Positions 13,464 through 37,113 of a stretch of 64,000 bases of DNA are shown here, piece after piece. The translations under genes and the position numbers were made by a program. How positions within the stretch are numbered: the first letter of the stretch is position 1; every line of letters starts with the position of its first letter. This DNA is from Pyxicephalus adspersus (Eukaryota > Chordata > Amphibia > Anura > Pyxicephalidae). A model generated the notes under the pieces. It had not been told where the DNA came from and searched no databases. It saw only the letters and a list, made by a program, of their open reading frames with translations. Where the stretch lies: contig NC_092860.1 of the NCBI RefSeq assembly GCF_032062135.1, forward strand, positions 1,783,100-1,847,099. The letters are read 5' to 3'.

Positions 13464-13552
13464 CAGAAGTTTTTTTTTTTTCAGCCGGTTGGAAAGGTTA
13501 CTGAAAAGTGCCGGAATGATGTATCCAGCTAAAAGGGGCGGAAAGAACACTG
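13464..13552 (+). mobile_element. CAGTGTTC MITE copy 4 (internally deleted)
   Basis: Retains GGTTACTGAAAAGTGCCGG and the GAACACTG end; the central part is missing. Confidence 0.7.
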
Positions 13553-14619
13553 CTATTGCTCATGAACCCGATCTCTGCTGCTTTCCTCAGTGACCCGGCT
13601 CTTTCTGCTGCCTTTTAACACCTTTTTTTTCCCACTTCCCCTCCGCCTTGTGTGATGGTTGCCCTATTTACGGAGCTCTAATTAAATCTTCCTTGACCCA
13701 ATTTGTTGCATTAATAGAAAGCAACTTTGCAACCAGAATGGAAGCAGAACAAGTCCCAGCGGAGAGTGGAGGTGGCCCCGTGTCATGTGAAAAGAACAGG
13801 GCCACACATGGAGATGGCCTCGGGCTGCAGATATCCGGCTATTCTGGTCCTGCAATGTCCGGGGCCACATCTGTCTGATAGCCAGCCGTACGTCGGTCTG
13901 ATGTGCATCCTTAGGTGATCCCTACTTGTATGAGATAATGTAGCCTCTGCCGCATGGAATAACAATATTACAATCCACCGAGGTTAGCGGTCATGTAAAT
14001 GCATGAGATTGCTGGCTGCTTGTATTTCTAATGATTGGAGAACTCCAAAGTGAATCCAGATTATAATTTATTGCTGGGGCTGCAATACTCCTGCTGCAGT
14101 AAATGGATGAAAGGAGAAGTAAATCTGGGAGACTTGTAGGCCTGCGAGAAAGCTGGACTTTCAGCTTTACATTACAGCTTCTTCCATCTGTCCACATTGT
14201 AACCTATTCCTTCTCTACATCTTCCAACAGTTTGTAGCGTGAGGACACCCTGACACTTGTAGTCCCCCCAGGAACTTTTAGCATGAGTGTCGCTATTAAA
14301 GGGGAGTCTGTTCGCAGCCTTCCTTGTTCCCGTTGCCCAGCAAGGCCGCTTCATCCTGAACAATGCCGGCCCAGCAGATATTGGCTCCTTTTTTCTGTTG
14401 TGGGAGCTGGAAGACGTTTTCTGGGAGAGTAGAGTCACTATAGCAACAGCCGTGCTCGCTCATAGACTCGTGGAAACGGCTTGATAAAGATTCCATTTTC
14501 TCCGGGGTTCTTTCTGTAGCCTGGGAGATGGCTGTTTCATGTACAGCACCGGCATGATGCAGAGTTTATAAAAGTGGCGGCGCAGCGGCCATTTTGTATG
14601 AACAGATACCAGTATTCAA

Positions 14620-14753
14620 CCCTGAAATTTTTTTAAGGTTGGTGGCAGCCTCTGTATTGTGACCCAACTTTTCAGTAACTACCCAAAAAGCCGGGTGAAT
14701 ACTGTAAAGTGCCGGATGGTGCGCCCAGCTTAAAGGGACTGGGGAGATCACTG
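14620..14753 (+). mobile_element. CAGTGTTC MITE copy 5
   Basis: Starts CAGTATTCAACCC and ends GAGATCACTG, with CAACTTTTCAGTAAC inside. No flanking duplication was recognised. Confidence 0.75.
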
Positions 14754-15424
14754 GGAGACCCTCAAGTCACATGGCAACAAGTCATTTGACCGGCACCTTG
14801 TGACATCACTGGGGTATAAGAACGTTATATGTAAAATTCAAGTTTTCCTGCAGCATTTAGATGCCCCATTGTGCAGGTTGGGTGTCATGCAGGAAGCCCA
14901 GGCAGTTCCTGCATTGCATTATGGGTCCAGGTATTATAGAAAGGAGCCGGTTTATAATCCGTTATTACGCTACCGATCCCCTTTAAGCAAAGTTCGTGTT
15001 TTCATATGGTGCCTTCCTGCTGTTTGTTGATTTTCAGTGCTCCGAATCCGTTCCAGAATCTCCTCCCCATGTGCTACAGTGCCAGCACTTCTCCGGACCC
15101 TGGCAATGTCCCTTCCTCTCCTGTTTCCATTTGGCCGTTTACACGCTGGGTTTCCAGGAATCATACAAAGTCTTTTCTGCAGGAGTGTGCGGCCTTATAA
15201 AATTACAACCAAAAAAAGAATCTGCCAAGTCCTATGTGCAGCATGACAACAGACCGGGGCAGAAATCTGTGATTACCAGCAAATTTTAGGAATCACTCCA
15301 ACCACAGCAATTATAAACTCTTAATTTGAGTTATTGTAGGTGGGGTTATAGTGAGTTTGGCGTCTTTGTGCATTTCTTTTACAATATTGTGCAGAAATGT
15401 TTTCATTGTCCAATCTTGGTGTAT

Positions 15425-15537
15425 TGTGAATCCCTGTATTGTGACCCAACTGTTCAGTAATCGCCCAAAAACAGCCGAGTGGTTACTGAAAAGTTCCAGG
15501 TGGTGCACCCATCTAAAAGGTACCGAGGAGAATACTG
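15425..15537 (+). mobile_element. CAGTGTTC MITE copy 6 (left-truncated)
   Basis: Has CCTGTATTGTGACCCAACTG, the GTGGTTACTGAAAAG arm and the GAATACTG end. Confidence 0.7.
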
Positions 15538-15802
15538 ATTTTGTCCTCTCTCCTGTTCACTTTCCAAGGGCCCAAGTCATGTGACTGCAAGTTCTGTTCA
15601 TCAGCTGTGCTTTGAGTAAATATCTTCCTGAATCCATGTACTGAATATCGTTGAAGTGTTCAGCATCCGATACGTTCACTTTTCTGTTTTTGTTATAGAG
15701 CAGCAGCCTGCAAGGTCCTCCCAATGTACAAAACGTCTGTCACAGTGCCCTCTAATGGCAGGGCTCATATTTTACAGTGACAGGTCAACCCAACTGTGTT
15801 AA

Positions 15803-16235
15803 GCTACGTACACACTTCCAATAATTATCGTTGGTAAACGAACGACGAACGATCCTGCACGATATCGGCGAACGATCGTATAGCACCGATCCTGTACATG
15901 CAGATAACGACACGATCGTTCGCAGATATTGTACACACAATAGATGCGATCGTTTGAACGATACAGGAAGTGACGTGCACCACAGGAAGTGAACGAACGT
16001 TCGTTCATCACGCATGCTCAGACCATGGACGATCAATGAACGACCGTACACACGATAGATGGTAAACGATCGTCGTCCAATCCGATCCGCCGGTCCGGTC
16101 GTTCATTTCCAGCGACTATTCTCGTTCGTCGGCGTCGTTGGTTACTTTTTTTACGAACGATTTTTGACCAATCGATCGTTCGTCGTTCGTTCGTCGTTCA
16201 TTTCCAACGATAAAAATTGGAAGTGTGTACGCAGC
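15803..16235. mobile_element. GAACGA-rich MITE with TTAA-type target site
   Basis: Ends are GCTACGTACACACTTCCAAT and, inverted on the right, ATTGGAAGTGTGTACGCAGC. Flanks are TTAA (15799-15802) and TTTA (16236-16239). The interior is dominated by GAACGA/TCGTTC motifs in both orientations. No coding capacity. Confidence 0.8.
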
Positions 16236-16332
16236 TTTATTGTAAATTAGGGAAGCATTGGGCTCGTTAAAATCAAGTGACAAATGTCCAATACATTTTC
16301 CTTCAACTGTACTATTCTAAGGATGTACAAGA

Positions 16333-16441
16333 ACCCCCACCTCCTAGATTTTAATCTCTGTATCTGTCTGTCATTTTCAACCCCTATTTAATGTACAGCG
16401 CTGCATAATATGTTGGTGCTATATAAATCCTGTTTAATAAT
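16333..16441 (+). repeat. L2-type 3' tail
   Basis: CCTCCTAGATTTTAATCTC, CTGTCTGTCATTTTCAACCC and ATGTTGGTGCTATATAAATC. Confidence 0.8.
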
Positions 16442-17652
16442 ATCTGGAGCAGAAGTGGTGGCATTACCCTTAGCACATGCTATCATAGAATCAGTGTCAC
16501 CTTTATAGGAAGGGCAGTGAAAAGCTAAATATATTTTACAGGTTACAGCCTAAACCAATTGCCCCAACCCTTTTATCAGTCCTTCTTGCTGGACAGATGG
16601 CTCTGCATTGTACTGAAGTGGGCACCTTGAGGGAATCATTCCCTGGTATTAACCCCATAATTACCACAATTCCTTTGAAAGGGAATTGCATTGGTGGCTA
16701 TTTTGATTTGTCCATGAAAGTTTCTGATTACTAGAAGATCTTTTAATATCTTATTCATTGCATTGCATTCTCTCTATCTAAACCCCGATCTGCAGCAAGG
16801 CGCTGAGTGTAGGCGAGGGATCTTGTTGCATCGACGGTGACCACATGGAGTATTTACACGATTTGTTTTTGTAAACATGAAGATGTTTAGAGAGCCGGCA
16901 TTTCACATGGAGATCAAATAGACCTCGTAGAAGAACTGTGTGAATGTTATCGGTGCTGTAGACATTCACTCCTGACTTGAGGACTGCGGTCTCTGAATGA
17001 GTTCTTCTGTGGGACAGGTACACTTTATTAAAAAACTGCAGGGGGACCCCACCAGGGGCTGCAAAGTAAATCTGTAGAGTGCTTATTTCTCCATTGTTCA
17101 GTGAAGTTCACAAATGTCAGGATTTGTCTGCAGATGTATGCAGGGTTTGAGCTCGTTTTGCACACTTGGCCCGGCTTTCCCTTGCAGATGTGAGCAGTTA
17201 ATGTCCATCCAGGGACCAGTCAGTGGCCGGGCATTTTTTAGGCCTTACATACTGTACTCCTGGCTAGAGGACCCGGCTCTTTGTGGGGATTTTTTCCACC
17301 CCTTTTCTCCTTCTTTTGTTGCCTTCCCCCTCCTCAAAGCTGAACACAAGGGGGGCGCATGAGGAATGCAAGAAATCGCAAGGCGCCTGGTTACTACAGT
17401 AACCCATTGCCCGCAGTCTGCAGTGCTGACCAGAGCCGCCTTCCCAGCCCCCTGTGTTGTTCCCTTTTTTTGGGTGAATTCCTTCGTCCATTCATTCAAC
17501 TTTCATAGAACTCCGAAACCACTCAAAGATCCCCCAAAGCTTTCACACAGACTGTTCCTGTCCGAAAGGCGGGATGAATATTGATGTGTTCTGCTCTCAG
17601 GGTTTATCAATTTAACTTTTATATTTTATCCAGCCAGAGCCAACGATCCAGT

Positions 17653-18220
17653 NNNNNNNNNNNNNNNNNNNNNNNNNNNNNNNNNNNNNNNNNNNNNNNN
17701 NNNNNNNNNNNNNNNNNNNNNNNNNNNNNNNNNNNNNNNNNNNNNNNNNNNNNNNNNNNNNNNNNNNNNNNNNNNNNNNNNNNNNNNNNNNNNNNNNNNN
17801 NNNNNNNNNNNNNNNNNNNNNNNNNNNNNNNNNNNNNNNNNNNNNNNNNNNNNNNNNNNNNNNNNNNNNNNNNNNNNNNNNNNNNNNNNNNNNNNNNNNN
17901 NNNNNNNNNNNNNNNNNNNNNNNNNNNNNNNNNNNNNNNNNNNNNNNNNNNNNNNNNNNNNNNNNNNNNNNNNNNNNNNNNNNNNNNNNNNNNNNNNNNN
18001 NNNNNNNNNNNNNNNNNNNNNNNNNNNNNNNNNNNNNNNNNNNNNNNNNNNNNNNNNNNNNNNNNNNNNNNNNNNNNNNNNNNNNNNNNNNNNNNNNNNN
18101 NNNNNNNNNNNNNNNNNNNNNNNNNNNNNNNNNNNNNNNNNNNNNNNNNNNNNNNNNNNNNNNNNNNNNNNNNNNNNNNNNNNNNNNNNNNNNNNNNNNN
18201 NNNNNNNNNNNNNNNNNNNN
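17653..18220. other. Assembly gap (568 N)
   Basis: Run of N. The right edge is a family B repeat, so the gap probably fell in repeats. Confidence 1.
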
Positions 18221-18300
18221 AGCTCTGACATATACCATAGTGCTGTACAGAGAACACTGAGCTGGTCCCATCAGTCTCTGTACAGAGGAGCTGACACTCC
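18221..18300 (-). repeat. Family B repeat at the gap edge
   Basis: AGCTCTGACATATACCATAG and CAGTCTCTGTACAGAGGAGC; its start lies in the N gap. Confidence 0.8.
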
Positions 18301-18769
18301 TTTTATTACACATTTCTGTGCCCCCCTTGCTTTCGGGGTTAGAATAACATTGCAGTCTTTCCAAGGTCTGTGTTTCTGTCCCCTCCACTCATGTCATAGA
18401 TAACAGATGTCTGTTCGTCACCCCAGCCTTGAATGTCCTTCATATAAACTGCAATGTTCTGTGTAAAATTCTGCTGCAGAGCTCATTAAAAAAAAACAAA
18501 CAAAAAACATAATTTCTGTGTTAGATGGAATAGAGCCACGGAATCGATGAACCTTAAAATAGTTTGCTGTGTGATTGATTTCCTGCCCACCAATTATGAC
18601 CCATTGGGGTATAATTTCTCCACTCATGTTTTCTTGGGTGGCTACAATGCCTTGTGGGGTCCCCATTGTAGCCACCCTTGTGTGACTTGAGATGAGAGGC
18701 CGGCAGAAGCGCTGTGTGGGTTGGATGTACACACATGGTGGTAACTGCGTCCGCTACAATGGGGATCTA

Positions 18770-18927
18770 CTGTGTTGAACCCAGATTTTTTCTTTAGCTG
18801 GTTGGGATAAAAAAAAACTGTAGGCGGGTGGCAGCCTCGGTATTGTGTCCCAACCCAAAAACAGTTGTGTGGTTACTGAAAAGTGCCGGGTGGTGCGCCC
18901 AGCTTAAAGGGGCCAGGGAGAGCAATG
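18770..18927 (+). mobile_element. CAGTGTTC MITE copy 7
   Basis: Starts CTGTGTTGAACCC and contains GGCGGGTGGCAGCCTC and GGTTACTGAAAAGTGCCGGG, ending GAGCAATG. Confidence 0.7.
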
Positions 18928-19295
18928 CACTACAACTTTACAAGCCTGCTCGGTAAATGTAGATTGGTAATGGCTGCAATGGTCAGATCCTCACACATAA
19001 CTGTGCTGTATAGAGTAAAGGTATGGCAGTAGCAGGTGAGCATGTACAGTATATTATGTCAGACTGCAAGTGATCATGAGATAAGTCATCCCACCAGCAG
19101 GGGCGCACCTGAAGCAAGCATGAATGTAACCGTGCAGCAAATCGTGCTGCAATCCCGAACACATGAGCTGCTTCCAATTCAATAAATTACAAAATTGGAG
19201 GATCAGAGCACCAAGCTGCATGTTGCAGGTCGGCAATGGCAGTTCATCTCTCAGTGACATGTCCACTTCAAATGCATTGAATCTATGAAAGTATA

Positions 19296-19370
19296 TTTTT
19301 ATTATTATTACACAGGATTTATGTAGGATTTATGCAGCGTTGTACATTTATATAGGGGTTGTAAATGAAT
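19296..19370 (-). repeat. L2-type 3' tail, short
   Basis: ATTATTATTACACAGGATTT and GCAGCGTTGTACATTTATAT. Confidence 0.6.
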
Positions 19371-20653
19371 CTTAAAACTTGCAAGAGATATTGAGAAGGA
19401 GGGAGAAAGTGGGAAAGAAAAGCACAAAAATGAGTTGCATTCCTGTGAGAAATGTTGTCTGGGTGCACTTTGGAAAGATTTGCAAGCATTTCCTGTTATA
19501 GGGTGACCACGCTATGTCCTGTTTCCAAATTCTGCTACTGTATTGTCACACAGACTCAAGTGGCCATCTATTACAGACCCCCTGCGAGTACAGCCGCCGC
19601 CTGTAGATACATCCGGGTCTGAGAATTCGGCAGAACAATTGTCCAACCCTGTTATAGGTTCCAGCTGCTGTTGCTGCTGCTCACTGCTCGGCGCGATGAA
19701 AGAAGAACTTCAAGTTGCCGCTCATTGTTATAAATACCAATAAATAGAATTATAGGAGCAAATGTGCATGAATTTTTAAACCCTGATTTATTGCACATTA
19801 TATAACTACCATGTTTTCTAAAATATTCTATGCTTTGCTTCTAGTCTGAGACGATATCAGTCTGCTGCTGGGCATTTCCACAGTCTCCTCTCCACCATTG
19901 ATCAGACTGCAACATTGTAATATTTGTATCCAGTTCAAGGTAATAGAGGCTGCAGCAGAGACTGATCTGTGTCAGACCTTTGTGGACACAAACAAGAGCT
20001 GCACAAGGACTTTATTTAAACACAGTTGCAGTGCCTGCTGGTTTCCATTGAAGGGTCACATGACCTGATGTTCACGTTATATGGGATTGTATACTTTGTG
20101 ACCAGTTGGGCTTGACACAAAGTTGCTGAGCACTAATTCGGGTCAGCCTTTCTTTGCTCCATATGCGGCTGCACGGTTACCGTTTTATAGATGTGCGTCC
20201 GTTCCTCCCGATGAAACACCTTCTCTCTCCGCCACGCACGCCATCCTTCCTGCGGAATATGGATTTAATTTGTGTTTGAAGATAGCGGGGAGCCGACTGC
20301 AAGCAGCAAAGGATTAGCCGCAGCACATTGCGCTTTAATCCGGAATCTTCAGAGGAAATGATTAGCGGAGAGTTTCCACATGCTAATCCCGACCTCTGAT
20401 TGGCTTTGCTCGAATCCATCACAGGAGGAAGGAGACAAATACACTGCAATGAGCTGCTGATTCTGATTCTGGGCAGGAAAATACAGAACTGCGCTTTAAT
20501 CTTTGCAGGACTTTAGGCAGCACAGGAATTATTTGGTACTTCTGTGTGTGGATGATCATGTGACTCCTTATTGCCATATATGTGGTTGCTGATTGGTCCC
20601 ATGCTGTCACATGGTGGCTGGGATTTGTGAATCTGCACATCACATGCAGGCAC

Positions 20654-20880
20654 TATTTAAATCCACGATCCAATGAAATTTTTATAGTCACATGACTATG
20701 GGCTGCCTGTACTTCACTATGCTATATGTAAGAAATATATCAATACGCGATAGGACATATTTATGAACACATGACTGTGCTCTCTGTACATTGCTACATC
20801 ATATGTTGCAATTATATAAATCCAAGATGCAATGGAATTTTTATGGAGCCACATGACTAGAGGAGCTGTATGGAGTTGCT
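20654..20880. repeat. Three degenerate tandem units of about 75-80 bp
   Basis: Each unit carries a form of ATAAATCCA, CAATGGAATTTTTATG, CACATGACT and CTGTAC. They vaguely recall the 3' tail of the local V-SINE. Weakly conserved. Confidence 0.5.
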
Positions 20881-21484
20881 TCTGTGCCTGAGCCAGAACC
20901 AAGTGATTTAGGTAAAAAAAAAATATAACATTTCCTGTACCTGAATGTATTGTTTGTTTAGTTTGTTATTATTGCACTTTTTTTTTTATTGTCCTCTGAT
21001 GCCACATGTGATTTCCAGCTACTTCACACCAAAAATACCTAAAATCACCTTTTTTTTTCTCAATGAAATTGCTGCTTCCTGTGCTCTGTGCTGGTCAGGA
21101 TCCATGGCGGCTCGTTAGTCATAGGTACTAATGTAGAGGGTGCGACTGATTGAGTCCTCTGCGCTCCACCTGCATGTTATCGGGCTGTTTGGTTATTTTT
21201 GGCCATTCTGCACAATTGCAACTGTTTAAATTGTCTCTACTACCAAGCTATAAAGTAAGCCGCCATAGCTGACCAAACACTTGAAACAAGCATGCATGCA
21301 AGGACATCGATCACAACACCAACCAGACAAGCTGTAATAAAGAGCCTGGTCAGCAATGGCAGCTTTCGGAAAGGTCTACTTCAATGATATCTGCCTGGCT
21401 AAGGCAGCGTACTCACAATAGATTTTTGACGATCACTTCCAACGTCAAAAGACTAAACCATGCATGAATGAGCATTGTATATAC

Positions 21485-22732
21485 CAGGGGTCTGCAACCT
21501 GCGGCTCTTCAGCCGCCTCGTTGTGGCTCCCTTCGGCTGCCGCGGGGAGATCTCTGATGGAGGATCCCCTTCCTCCCAAGACACTGCGGAGGAGGGGGAT
21601 TCCCTATCCGGTGTNNNNNNNNNNNNNNNNNNNNNNNNNNNNNNNNNNNNNNNNNNNNNNNNNNNNNNNNNNNNNNNNNNNNNNNNNNNNNNNNNNNNNN
21701 NNNNNNNNNNNNNNNNNNNNNNNNNNNNNNNNNNNNNNNNNNNNNNNNNNNNNNNNNNNNNNNNNNNNNNNNNNNNNNNNNNNNNNNNNNNNNNNNNNNN
21801 NNNNNNNNNNNNNNNNNNNNNNNNNNNNNNNNNNNNNNNNNNNNNNNNNNNNNNNNNNNNNNNNNNNNNNNNNNNNNNNNNNNNNNNNNNNNNNNNNNNN
21901 NNNNNNNNNNNNNNNNNNNNNNNNNNNNNNNNNNNNNNNNNNNNNNNNNNNNNNNNNNNNNNNNNNNNNNNNNNNNNNNNNNNNNNNNNNNNNNNNNNNN
22001 NNNNNNNNNNNNNNNNNNNNNNNNNNNNNNNNNNNNNNNNNNNNNNNNNNNNNNNNNNNNNNNNNNNNNNNNNNNNNNNNNNNNNNNNNNNNNNNNNNNN
22101 NNNNNNNNNNNNNNNNNNNNNNNNNNNNNNNNNNNNNNNNNNNNNNNNNNNNNNNNNNNNNNNNNNNNNNNNNNNNNNNNNNNNNNNNNNNNNNNNNNNN
22201 NNNNNNNNNNNNNNNNNNNNNNNNNNNNNNNNNNNNNNNNNNNNNNNNNNNNNNNNNNNNNNNNNNNNNNNNNNNNNNNNNNNNNNNNNNNNNNNNNNNN
22301 NNNNNNNNNNNNNNNNNNNNNNNNNNNNNNNNNNNNNNNNNNNNNNNNNNNNNNNNNNNNNNNNNNNNNNNNNNNNNNNNNNNNNNNNNNNNNNNNNNNN
22401 NNNNNNNNNNNNNNNNNNNNNNNNNNNNNNNNNNNNNNNNNNNNNNNNNNNNNNNNNNNNNNNNNNNNNNNNNNNNNNNNNNNNNNNNNNNNNNNNNNNN
22501 NNNNNNNNNNNNNNNNNNNNNNNNNNNNNNNNNNNNNNNNNNNNNNNNNNNNNNNNNNNNNNNNNNNNNNNNNNNNNNNNNNNNNNNNNTTGTTGTAACA
22601 GGTAAAATTAAAAAAATATTAAAACTTTTAAAAGTTTATAAACTGTGTTATGTTTTGCGGCTCCAGGCTATTTTTCTTTAGTGGAAGAGGAGGCAAAATG
22701 GCTCTTTTGATAGTAAAGGTTGCTGACCCCTG
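21485..22732 (+). mobile_element. hAT-superfamily element with 8-bp target duplication, interior in gap
   Basis: Ends are CAGGGGTCTGCAACCTGCGG and, on the right, GGTTGCTGACCCCTG, which are inverted. It is flanked by an exact 8-bp duplication GTATATAC (21477-21484 and 22733-22740). The interior 21615-22589 is unsequenced, so a transposase cannot be judged. It is inserted inside another element (21403-22927). Confidence 0.9.
21615..22589. other. Assembly gap (975 N) inside the hAT element
   Basis: Run of N between the two ends of the hAT element at 21485-22732. Its real length is unknown. Confidence 1.
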
Positions 22733-23112
22733 GTATATACCGTTCTGTTCTATGGATAGGGTAGGGGGCAGAACAAGCAAGCGGCATCCCACTTTGCTCT
22801 CCTCCCTTTCCTTCCATTGCAGTTTTTCATCTTCTGTTCGGGATGGCTGCTGTACACACCTTAGATTCTCGTCTGATATCGGCCCTGAGGCCCCCGTCGG
22901 ATGAGAATCATCTGACGTGTACGTAGCCTAAGCCAAGGAGCACAACTGGACGGGGACGATGATGGCACCGTTTACCAGGAAGTGCCAGAATGACATTTTT
23001 CTTGACTGGATTTTTTGAAGGACAAGCAATTTTAAGATCCAGAAGACAAAGAAACCTGTGAGCTTCATTTGCAATAAAGTTTATCAAATAAGCCATGGTC
23101 AGCATACATCTA

Positions 23113-23123
23113 CAGTGTTCAGA

Positions 23124-23154
<31 letters not shown>

Positions 23155-23264
23155 AAGGTGGATGGGAAAAATTGTAGGCGGGTGGCAGCCTCATCATTGG
23201 CCCAACTCAGCCGGGTGGTTAGTGAAAAGTGCTGGGCGGCTTAAAGGGGCCGGGAAGATCACTG
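23113..23264 (+). mobile_element. CAGTGTTC MITE copy 8
   Basis: Starts CAGTGTTCAGACC and ends GAAGATCACTG. An exact 5-bp direct repeat ATCTA flanks it (23108-23112 and 23265-23269). Confidence 0.85.
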
Positions 23265-24351
23265 ATCTAATGAAGTGCACGTCTTTTACAAACATCCAGG
23301 CACTACTAATTACCTAAAACATGTTAGTAAAGAAGTGTAGTGTCAAGTAAGGTGTACTCATCCCGAATGGGTCCATCCCTCCCCTCTGTAAGTGAATGCT
23401 TTCTGCAGATGGTGTTTGGGGAAAGATGCAAATCTTACGTGTGGGCCCTGGCCGCTGCTGAGCATGCATGACTGGTGCACCTAACTTGCCATTGCAGCAT
23501 GCAAACATTGTACATATGCATCTGGGAAGGATATACACCGTTCACATGTGCACTGCATTGGAGTTTGATTTACTTTCTACACAGGGAGTTTGAGAAGATT
23601 ACATAGAAAGAGATTTTAGGTACTTTATTTCTTTCCGCCTCTATATCAGGCAAGTGCTGAGCAAGTAACAGTTTCAGCTCATCCTGCATGTGCAGAGCTG
23701 GAGGTGGATCATATTCCTGCAGGCCTCTCTGTCTCTGCATTTTCCATTCCAGGATTAACCCATCTGTGCTGCATAAGATGACATTACAATACAACATGTA
23801 TACAATGTATAAATCCCCTTCCCACTTCACCACAGGAAGATTCTGCAGTCTTCAGTATTCTGTATGGAAGCTTGGAGCTGGTTGTCAGCTGTTGCTTACC
23901 AGGCAGTTAGCATTAGGGAGGGGGAGTGACTCCTGACATCCATCTCTGTTCAGTGCTCACATATCACCCATCTACTTTAACCCCAATTCATCATTTTCCT
24001 ATCTTTTAAAGCAGCCCAGGTATTTAATAAAAGCATGTTAATGAAACCAGAACCCAAAAAGAGCAAACTGCACTCGCATTTCCGGCTGCACAGGACAGCC
24101 AAAACTGCTCTGATCCTGAGAAATCCTTATATGAACTGTTGAGCTGCACAGATCCAAAACCGAGGCATTTCACTCTTAAGCATTGAATGTGCTGTGTTTG
24201 GCTCCAGGCTTTCCTTATGCTTTTATCCAACAGAACCCGAACATGCCTTCATCCGTAGCTGGAAACTGAGCTTCAGAATGAGACGGAGGAGTCGCTGACA
24301 CTTCCAGGAATCTGCATCTCTTGGGTCCCCTGCAGCCCCTAAATGCTCTTG

Positions 24352-24403
24352 CATTGCAGGATAAATTGACATCCTCCAATGGATGTCAATTTATCCTGCA
24401 ATG
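24352..24403. repeat. Perfect inverted repeat, 23-bp arms, 6-bp loop
   Basis: Arms at 24352-24374 and 24381-24403 are exact reverse complements; loop TCCAAT. The arms start CATTGCAGGATAAATTGACA. It lies in intron 1, about 1.4 kb before exon 2, and no transposon ends were seen around it. Confidence 0.9.
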
Positions 24404-24764
24404 GCTTCCCGGCTATCATTCTGATCACTTGGTTTACACATATAGAAGTTGGTGACCTTGAACAAGCATGCAGGTCTGTAGGTGGAACTATCCAGTGGAT
24501 ACCGGGTATTTTTTACCCTTTTGATATTGAATATATATTTTTTGTATATAGGGTTTGTACAGCCAAAATTTTCAGACTGTAGCCCATTAGAGGGATTTCC
24601 TCTCATTGCCGGTTCTATGTGTGTATGATGGGTGTTATTTCTGGCGTGTTTTTGCTTATACTATAGATGACAGGTTTGTGTTGTATGTTTTTATGACATT
24701 TTTATCATAATTTTTGTGCTGTGCTTGCAGACTCCATCCTCAGCTGCTGTGTAAGTTGTTGTGT

Positions 24765-24912
24765 TGGCATCTGTTGTGTACACACCGTATACCAAATACC
24801 GTCACCCAGTAAGGCCTTTAGTCTATTTTGGCTGCAGAGTATCTGTTGTGTACACACACGGCCAAATACCACCACTGCTGTCACCCAGTAAGGCCTTTGG
24901 TCTATTTTGGCT
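24765..24912 (+). repeat. Imperfect tandem duplication of about 75 bp
   Basis: ATCTGTTGTGTACACAC, CCAAATACC and GTCACCCAGTAAGGCCTTT, then GTCTATTTTGGCTG, occur twice in a row. The second copy has a short insertion. Confidence 0.85.
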
Positions 24913-25446
24913 GTCGCTGGGCAGTTTTCTATACGCACTGCCAAAGTCTGAGCTAGATTAATGCCCCAGGTTATTTTCACTTCATACTGGCCCACTGCCA
25001 TCTCGTGGATTTGTTCACACTGCTATTACATAGTGTAATGGTCCCGTTCAGCCTCTTCTGGAAAACAATTAACCCTTGCACCTCTAACTATTCAAGTTAG
25101 AACCAATGCGGGTCTGTGCTGAATCTCTCCAAACACAGGCATGGCCCTCAGATCATTTCCTCAATGAAACGCAATGTGTGCCTTGCAATGGTAAAAAAAA
25201 AAAAGCTTTTCGTATCATTGGCCTTTAATATTTTGTCACTGGCCTGGAGTGATAATGCAGCACTTGTAGCCTAGAACTCTACTTTTAGGTCACTTTTAAT
25301 GTGATGTCCTCTTTGTCAACACATGGATTTAACCCGGGCCCAACTGAGAGTTACACTACAAAGGGGCAGATTCTTTGGCACCATTCAAGAGCCACCAACT
25401 CCTGGGATGTTTGACCTATATCCCCCCTTCCTGTTGTATGCTGCTT

Positions 25447-25585
25447 CCCCACCTCTTAGATTGTAAGCTCTTTGGAGCAGGGTCCTATCCTCCTGTGTCA
25501 CTGTCTGTATCTGACATTTGCAACCCCTAATTAATGTACAGCGCTGCATAATATGTTGGCGCTATTTAAATACTGTTTAATTTAA
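25447..25585 (+). repeat. L2-type 3' tail
   Basis: TTAGATTGTAAGCTCTTTGG, AGCAGGGTCCTATCCTCC and GCTGCATAATATGTTGGCGC; 200 bp before FOXK2 exon 2. Confidence 0.85.
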
Positions 25586-25760
25586 TAGACATATGGTTGC
25601 ATGATGGGCCATGTTGGAGCTTAGTGGTCCTTCCTTTCTGGGTATTCTATTTCTGCAAAAAATAGCTATTAGGTCTGGACCCTGTCCTCAGTTTTCCAGT
25701 CCATAAGTAGTTGTTGGTCCACCTCAATTTTTATTTTCAGTGCTTTGATTTCTGTATTGA

Positions 25761-37113
<11,353 letters not shown>

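Larger units (their letters stand above)
21403..22927. mobile_element. TTAA-type MITE interrupted by the hAT element
   Basis: The left end GGCAGCGTACTCACAATAGA and the right end ACGTGTACGTAGC are inverted relatives of the 15803-16235 element. CTAA flanks both sides (21399-21402 and 22928-22931). Without the nested hAT it is about 270 bp. Piggybac-like and Kolobok superfamilies share TTAA targets; the assignment is open. Confidence 0.7.

Noticed and set aside
17581..18388. Long ORFs of 200-258 residues around 17.6-18.4 kb
   Set aside because: They are almost entirely unsequenced N; no real frame can be read.
21464..22681. ORFs of 376-405 residues that might be a hAT transposase
   Set aside because: The interior is a 975-base gap; only the element ends are sequenced.
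24352..24403. microRNA precursor
   Set aside because: The stem is perfect and only 23 bp; real precursors are longer with mismatches. Kept as a hairpin finding only.
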